Origin: Sphaeroforma sirkka
Taxonomy: Eukaryota > Opisthokonta > Ichthyosporea > Ichthyophonida
NCBI GenBank assembly: GCA_001586965.3
Contig: LUCW03001996.1
Span: forward strand, 47,501 to 81,890
Direction of reading: 5' to 3'
DNA: 34,390 bases
In this document: in pieces, positions 30,382-34,390 of the stretch
Numbering within the stretch: the first letter of the stretch is position 1
Layout of the letters: each line of letters begins with the position of its first letter
Translations under genes and position numbers: made by a program
Notes under the pieces: generated by a model
Databases searched by the model: none
What the model was told of the DNA's origin: nothing
The model's input: the letters and a program-made list of their open reading frames with translations, nothing else

Positions 30382-30546
30382 CAAGCTACCACTGCTAAAT
30401 CTAACTGACTAAATTGTATTTTAGTCTAATACAGTTTGAAACCTAGTAATTTCCATCGAAGTTTACATATTTTTCAGTTATTTAGTAGTTACAGTAGTGT
30501 ACTGCCTCTAGACTGTCTAACATCGATTTACTATCCAGCAAATACT
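30382..30546 (+). other. leader of element C
   Basis: About 165 bp between the proposed LTR end and the gag ATG. As in A and B, no TGG-starting tRNA-complementary primer site is seen after the LTR end (CAAGCTACCACTGC). Confidence 0.35.
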
Positions 30547-32266
30547 ATGGCTAAGGGTACTTCTAAAACAAGGGAGCCGCTAGCTCTAAGCCTGCTAAGC
30601 CTGCCGAGGTTCCTGAGGTCCCTGTGGAAACACCTAGCCTGTCTGGAGTTGAGCCTGCCGAGGAAACTGTTGGGGAAGCCAATTCTGAGGTTGGTACAGA
30701 GGATTATTCTGAGGATGACTCGTCGGATCCTAAAGCCTTGGAAGAAGAGGTATCTACTACCGCGGAAAGGCTCGCCAGCGTCCGTGTATCACCTAGGAGT
30801 GAAGCTCAGGACCCCAGCTTGCCCCTGACCACGTGCCGTCAAATATTGGGGATAAACGTCGAAGGCTGGAAAAATTCGTGGATACGAATGTCGGGGACAT
30901 TATAACACCACATCTAAAGGACACTCCAGCACAAATCCGGAGTGAAAAGGAAGTATTGGACCTGTCCGAAAATTTTGGTTTCGCCATCGATGGAGAAGCC
31001 ATTCCATTCAGCTCAAATCTTGGGGCCGAGGCTGAGGACGCCATAACTCGACAACGAGTGGTTGGATCCTCTCAATCTCGACGCCAATTGAACCGCACTG
31101 AAGCGCTCTTGAAGGAGCTAGCGGCAGCAGCAGTTGTGGACCCCTCTATCGTGTCCCACTTGGCTGATATTCTTCCTATACCGAAGAAAAAAAAAAATTC
31201 GGGCCAAGTTTCGAACCCGAGACCTACTGGTTTACCAGCCAGTACGTGTACCACTAAGCCAGTTACCACTGGTGAGAGAGGAAATATTTCAAAATTTAAT
31301 CTCTATAGCTCTGATGCTACCATTGACCATCTTCTTGACAAACCTAACCTTGTCAGAGGATATGATCGTATGGAACTCGATGAGACTTACCATCCTCGTA
31401 ATATCGACCCTCATTTGCCAACTAACCCTGGTAATCACGATTTTGGCAATCGCTACACCAGTACCTCGTTAGAGAGTTCCCGCTCTAATCCTGAGGATGA
31501 GGAAGTGAGAACCAGACATACTTGTCTCAGGCTATTACGCTCTGGTATGCAAGTCCTTGAGGACCGTCTATTGAATGACTCTGATCTTGACGATAGGAAA
31601 GCGGATAACATTCGCTATCTAATCGATAACAAGAGAAAGGAAATAGACACCACCATTTTGGCACTAGCAGCCCGTAGCACTGAGCATGAGCCTCGTGAAC
31701 GCTTAGAACCAAGCTTTATAAAGCAGCTAGGTAACGCGCAGGCTGAGGTCGATTTCTCTACTAATGAGAGTACAGTGGAGACACTGAAGGCCTTTGACCA
31801 ACTTAAGGAGTCTGCCAGCCTTAGGGATAAGCAGATGATGAATGCCTTTATTCATTTCTGTGAGCCAGGTGAATGGCGAACTATCTTGAAGGCTCATGAG
31901 CCCAACTGGAAAGCCCTACCCTGGCACCAGTTGCGTGATAATATACTTAACACCTTTTTTGAAGATGCACGTGACCGTGAACTTCTAGAGTCTCGCAAGT
32001 TCTTTGCGAACGATACCACTATTCGAGGTGCTCTAGCTCATATGACACATATGAATACTCGGATGGGTGGTCGTACCTATACTGGCGGATATTTATTAAT
32101 TTGTCAGATGATGGAGACTCTGGGAGCTAACCTCTTTAAGAAAGTCAATGATGACATCATCGCCTATGGTGATTTGCGATCTATGCCTTGGTCTGTCTTT
32201 GAGAAGATAGTTCACAAGCATAAGTACTTAGTACCACGAGCTACACCCAGCCCACTAAGCGACTAA
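30547..32266 (+). pseudogene. gag: gag-like gene of element C, first copy
   Basis: The ATG at 30547 (MAKGTSKTRE) starts a frame that shifts near 30590 into a Pro/Glu-rich tract (KPAKPAEVPEVPVETPS) and an acidic region, and again near 30820 into the long frame ending at 32266. The long frame has a basic stretch (GDKRRRLEKFV), an insertion of tRNA-like DNA (31198-31268), and a well-conserved helical region from about 31700 to 32245 (FIHFCEPGEWRTILKAH, WHQLRDNILNTFFEDARDRE) that is probably the capsid part. The frame ends just before the Cys/His domain, which lies in other frames. No intact product is possible as written. Confidence 0.75.
31198..31268 (-). ncRNA. tRNA-like Pol III unit (tRNA pseudogene or SINE) inside gag
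   Basis: On the minus strand there is an A box (TGGCTTAGTGG, plus 31251-31261), an anticodon-arm-like hairpin (ACTGG/CCAGT around a GGT triplet, eight-base loop), a B box (GGTTCGAAACT, plus 31207-31217) and a terminator-like run of T (11 A on the plus strand, 31187-31197). Spacing fits a tRNA. The acceptor stem does not pair (TGGTAAC against CCCGAAT), so it is a tRNA-derived element or decayed tRNA, not a functional gene. It is read through in frame by gag. Confidence 0.6.
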
Positions 32267-32269
32267 CAC

Positions 32270-32550
32270 TGCGCGTAGTACAAAGAAACCTCGCACTACT
32301 ACTGGAGGGTACTGGCTCTACTTCTACCGAACCGAAAGGTGAAAAGAAGGTGAGAGCGCCTTGCAAGAAGTGTGGTTACAACCTCACAAAACGTAATGGC
32401 AAGTGGAATGGTAGACACGACCCTGTTATGTGTGCACCAGGCAAGCCAGATTTTGGACACTATATGAAAGAGTGTGCTACTTGCAAGGGTACTAACGGTT
32501 GGCACAAAGAGGATTGCAAGGACTTACCGGACGTCCAAGATAAGCACTGA
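32270..32550 (+). pseudogene. Cys/His domain of element C gag
   Basis: CKKCGYNL, WNGRHDPVMC and CATCKGTNGWHKEDC are arranged as in element A (CGYDM, WNGRH, CDKCEKTNGYHAKTC). The last motif has CX2CX6HX3C spacing in both. The segment starts in another frame than the capsid part. A frame change in the GGAGGG run near 32308 separates the TKKPRTTTGG linker from the domain; the partial second copy at the window end has GGAGGTGCTGG and stays in frame there. The frame stops at 32550. Confidence 0.75.
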
Positions 32551-32593
32551 CAGTACCATATGTGTGCACTAGAGCAAGATTATGAGAAAGTGT

Positions 32594-33036
32594 TCAATAA
32601 AATCCGGTATACCAAAGGAGATGAACGTATCTTTCAAGCAGTTTTCGTAAATGGAGAAAAAAGTTATGGCACTATTTGATCCAGGGGCTGAAGTCTCTGC
32701 TATCTCACCCCGAGTAGCCTACGCTACAGATATGGCTGTCCATAACGAAACAACTGATTAAATCTTGGGAAATGGCAAAGTTACTACTTGCGAACAAGCC
32801 ATTGACTATGCACACATAATGCTGTCAGATAGAAGAGAAGTGAAGACTCACCTAATCGTTACTGACATGTCTCAGAAATACGATTTAATTATAGGTATGA
32901 CTGATCTTCTCAGTTTAGGTATAACACTCACTGGTCTGCCTAATGGGCTAGACCTGAATAAAGATCAGTCAGATGATAATATGTTAAAGATACCTAAACC
33001 TCCGGAAGGTGAAGCAAAGGATATGATTCCGCAAAA
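32594..33036 (+). pseudogene. pro: aspartic protease of element C, truncated by a rearrangement
   Basis: ALFDPGAEVSAIS (from 32666) carries the same DPG active-site variant as element A. TAA at 32759-32761 interrupts the frame. After it come KYDLIIGMTDLLSLGI (the second conserved protease region), LTGLPNGLDL and DQSDDN, all shared with element A. At about 33034 the sequence jumps to a repeat of gag, so reverse transcriptase does not follow. A frame change near 32655 separates the N-terminal part (GDERIFQAVFVNGEK) from the active site. Confidence 0.8.
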
Positions 33037-33041
33037 ATTTT

Positions 33042-34337
33042 GGTTTCGCCATCGATGGAGAAGCCATTCCATTCAGCTCAAATCTTGGGGCCGAGGCTGA
33101 GGACGCCATAACTCGACAACGAGTGGTTGGATCCTCTCAATCTCGACGCCAATTGAACCGCACTGAAGCGCTCTTGAAGGAGCTAGCGGCAGCAGCAGTT
33201 GTGGACCCCTCTATCGTGTCCCACTTGGCTGATATTCTTCCTATACCGAAGAAAAAAAAAAAAATTCGGGCCAAGTTTTCGAACCCGAGACCTACTGGTT
33301 TACCAGCCAGTACGTGTACCACTAAGCCAGTTACCACTGGTGAGAGAGGAAATATTTCAAAATTTAATCTCTATAGCTCTGATGCTACCATTGACCATCT
33401 TCTTGACAAACCTAACCTTGTCAGAGGATATGATCGTATGGAACTCGATGAGACTTACCATCCTCGTAATATCGACCCTCATTTGCCAACTAACCCTGGT
33501 AATCACGATTTTGGCAATCGCTACACCAGTACCTCGTTAGAGAGTTCCCGCTCTAATCCTGAGGATGAGGAAGTGAGAACCAGACATACTTGTCTCAGGC
33601 TATTACGCTCTGGTATGCAAGTCCTTGAGGACCGTCTATTGAATGACTCTGATCTTGACGATAGGAAAGCGGATAACATTCGCTATCTAATCGATAACAA
33701 GAGAAAGGAAATAGACACCATTTTGGCACTAGCAGCCCGTAGCACTGAGCATGAGCCTCGTGAACGCTTAGAACCAAGCTTTATAAAGCAGCTAGGTAAC
33801 GCGCAGGCTGAGGTCGATTTCTCTACTAATGAGAGTACAGTGGAGACACTGAAGGCCTTTGACCAACTTAAGGAGTCTGCCAGCCTTAGGGATAAGCAGA
33901 TGATGAATGCCTTTATTCATTTCTGTGAGCCAGGTGAATGGCGAACTATCTTGAAGGCTCATGAGCCCAACTGGAAAGCCCTACCCTGGCACCAGTTGCG
34001 TGATAATATACTTAACACCACTTTTTTTGAAGATGCACGTGACCGTGAACTTCTAGAGTCTCGCAAGTTCTTTGCGAACGATACCACTATTCGAGGTGCT
34101 CTAGCTCATATGACACATATGAATACTCGGATGGGTGGTCGTACCTATACTGGCGGATATTTATTAATTTGTCAGATGATGGAGACTCTGGGAGCTAACC
34201 TCTTTAAGAAAGTCAATGATGACATCATCGCCTATGGTGATTTGCGATCTATGCCTTGGTCTGTCTTTGAGAAGATAGTTCACAAGCATAAGTACTTAGT
34301 ACCACGAGGCATACCCAGAAACCCACTAAGCGACTAA
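33042..34337 (+). pseudogene. gag: gag-like gene of element C, second copy
   Basis: It repeats the long gag frame without its N-terminal part and is fused at the left to the protease in a different frame. The tRNA-like insert has two more A and one more T than in copy 1, and the sum of three bases keeps the frame. The capsid-like region is intact, with one residue lost (TTILAL against TILAL) and one gained (NTFFED against NTTFFED). It ends at 34337. Confidence 0.8.
33265..33337 (-). ncRNA. tRNA-like unit in gag, second copy
   Basis: Same A box, anticodon-arm-like hairpin and B box as at 31198-31268, with one extra T in the plus-strand TTTCGAA stretch (so GGTTCGAAAACT on the minus strand) and a 13-A run on its left. 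It was copied with the tandem duplication. Confidence 0.55.
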
Positions 34338-34390
34338 CACTGCGCGTAGTACAAAGAAACCTCGCACTACTACTGGAGGTGCTGGCTCTA

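Larger units (their letters stand above)
29874..34390 (+). mobile_element. element C: A-related Ty3/gypsy element, 5' part, with tandem duplication
   Basis: Proposed 5' LTR, leader, gag, Cys/His domain and protease start are present in the same order as in element A and share the gag Cys/His domain and DPG protease with it. At about 33034 the sequence jumps back to gag, repeating about 2065 bp; this copy runs off the window end. Reverse transcriptase and integrase of C are not in the window. Confidence 0.8.
33034..34390 (+). repeat. second copy of a 2.07-kb tandem duplication in element C
   Basis: 33038 onward repeats 30973 onward (offset about 2065). The junction lies in a shared AAAATTTT run. 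The copy includes gag, the tRNA-like unit and the start of the linker, and leaves the window at 34390. Differences from the first copy are few: a 3-bp deletion (33718), an added CA-type change near 34016, changes near 34308-34325 and homopolymer lengths. Confidence 0.92.

Overview
This is a eukaryotic, repeat-dominated window. There are no bacterial operons, no intact host gene and no CRISPR array. Two chromovirus-like Ty3/gypsy LTR retrotransposons can be bounded exactly by LTRs and 4-bp target-site duplications, and a third starts near the right edge. Around them lie older relics: a decayed copy of the first family, a nested inverted LTR, a 5'-truncated LINE, and broken minus-strand protein-coding DNA. 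Chromodomain elements plus a LINE fit a fungus, alga, plant or other eukaryote; I cannot name the organism.

Layout. 1-2960: AT-rich, no supportable gene, one (AT)n microsatellite. 2960-4625: decayed integrase end and LTR of the element A family. 4630-7155: AT-rich DNA with broken protein-like reading frames. 7156-15191: element A (8036 bp, 758-bp LTRs with 12 differences, TSD CAAG), inserted into a minus-strand coiled-coil reading frame that resumes at 15192-15694. 16088-16501: second broken minus-strand frame. 16686-18350: LINE reverse transcriptase relic. 18361-18774 and 28814-about 29270: one diverged inverted A-like LTR, split by element B. 18775-28813: element B (247-bp LTRs with one difference, TSD ACGA). 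Its 3' end, 3' LTR and 58 bp of flank are tandemly duplicated (about 1.5 kb). 29874-34390: element C, related to A, with a proposed 508-bp 5' LTR, gag, a Cys/His domain and a protease start; after this about 2065 bp are repeated in tandem to the window end.

Gene order in A and B is gag, protease, reverse transcriptase, RNase H, a domain resembling phage Dam-type N6-adenine methyltransferases (NPPW motif), then integrase with a GPY/F motif and a chromodomain or chromodomain-like tail. The Dam-like domain between RNase H and integrase, seen in two otherwise distinct elements, is the most interesting protein-level observation. Others are a DPG (not DTG/DSG) protease active site shared by A and C, a tRNA-like Pol III promoter unit embedded antisense in C gag, repeats carrying TATAAA-type motifs before the 3' LTR of B, and a 22-nt LTR/leader complementarity in B where a tRNA primer site would be expected.

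Many frameshifts lie in homopolymers, and B is extremely young by LTR identity, so part of the apparent decay and possibly both tandem duplications may be sequencing or assembly artefacts. The nonsense changes and the Glu-to-Lys change in the integrase of A look like real inactivation.
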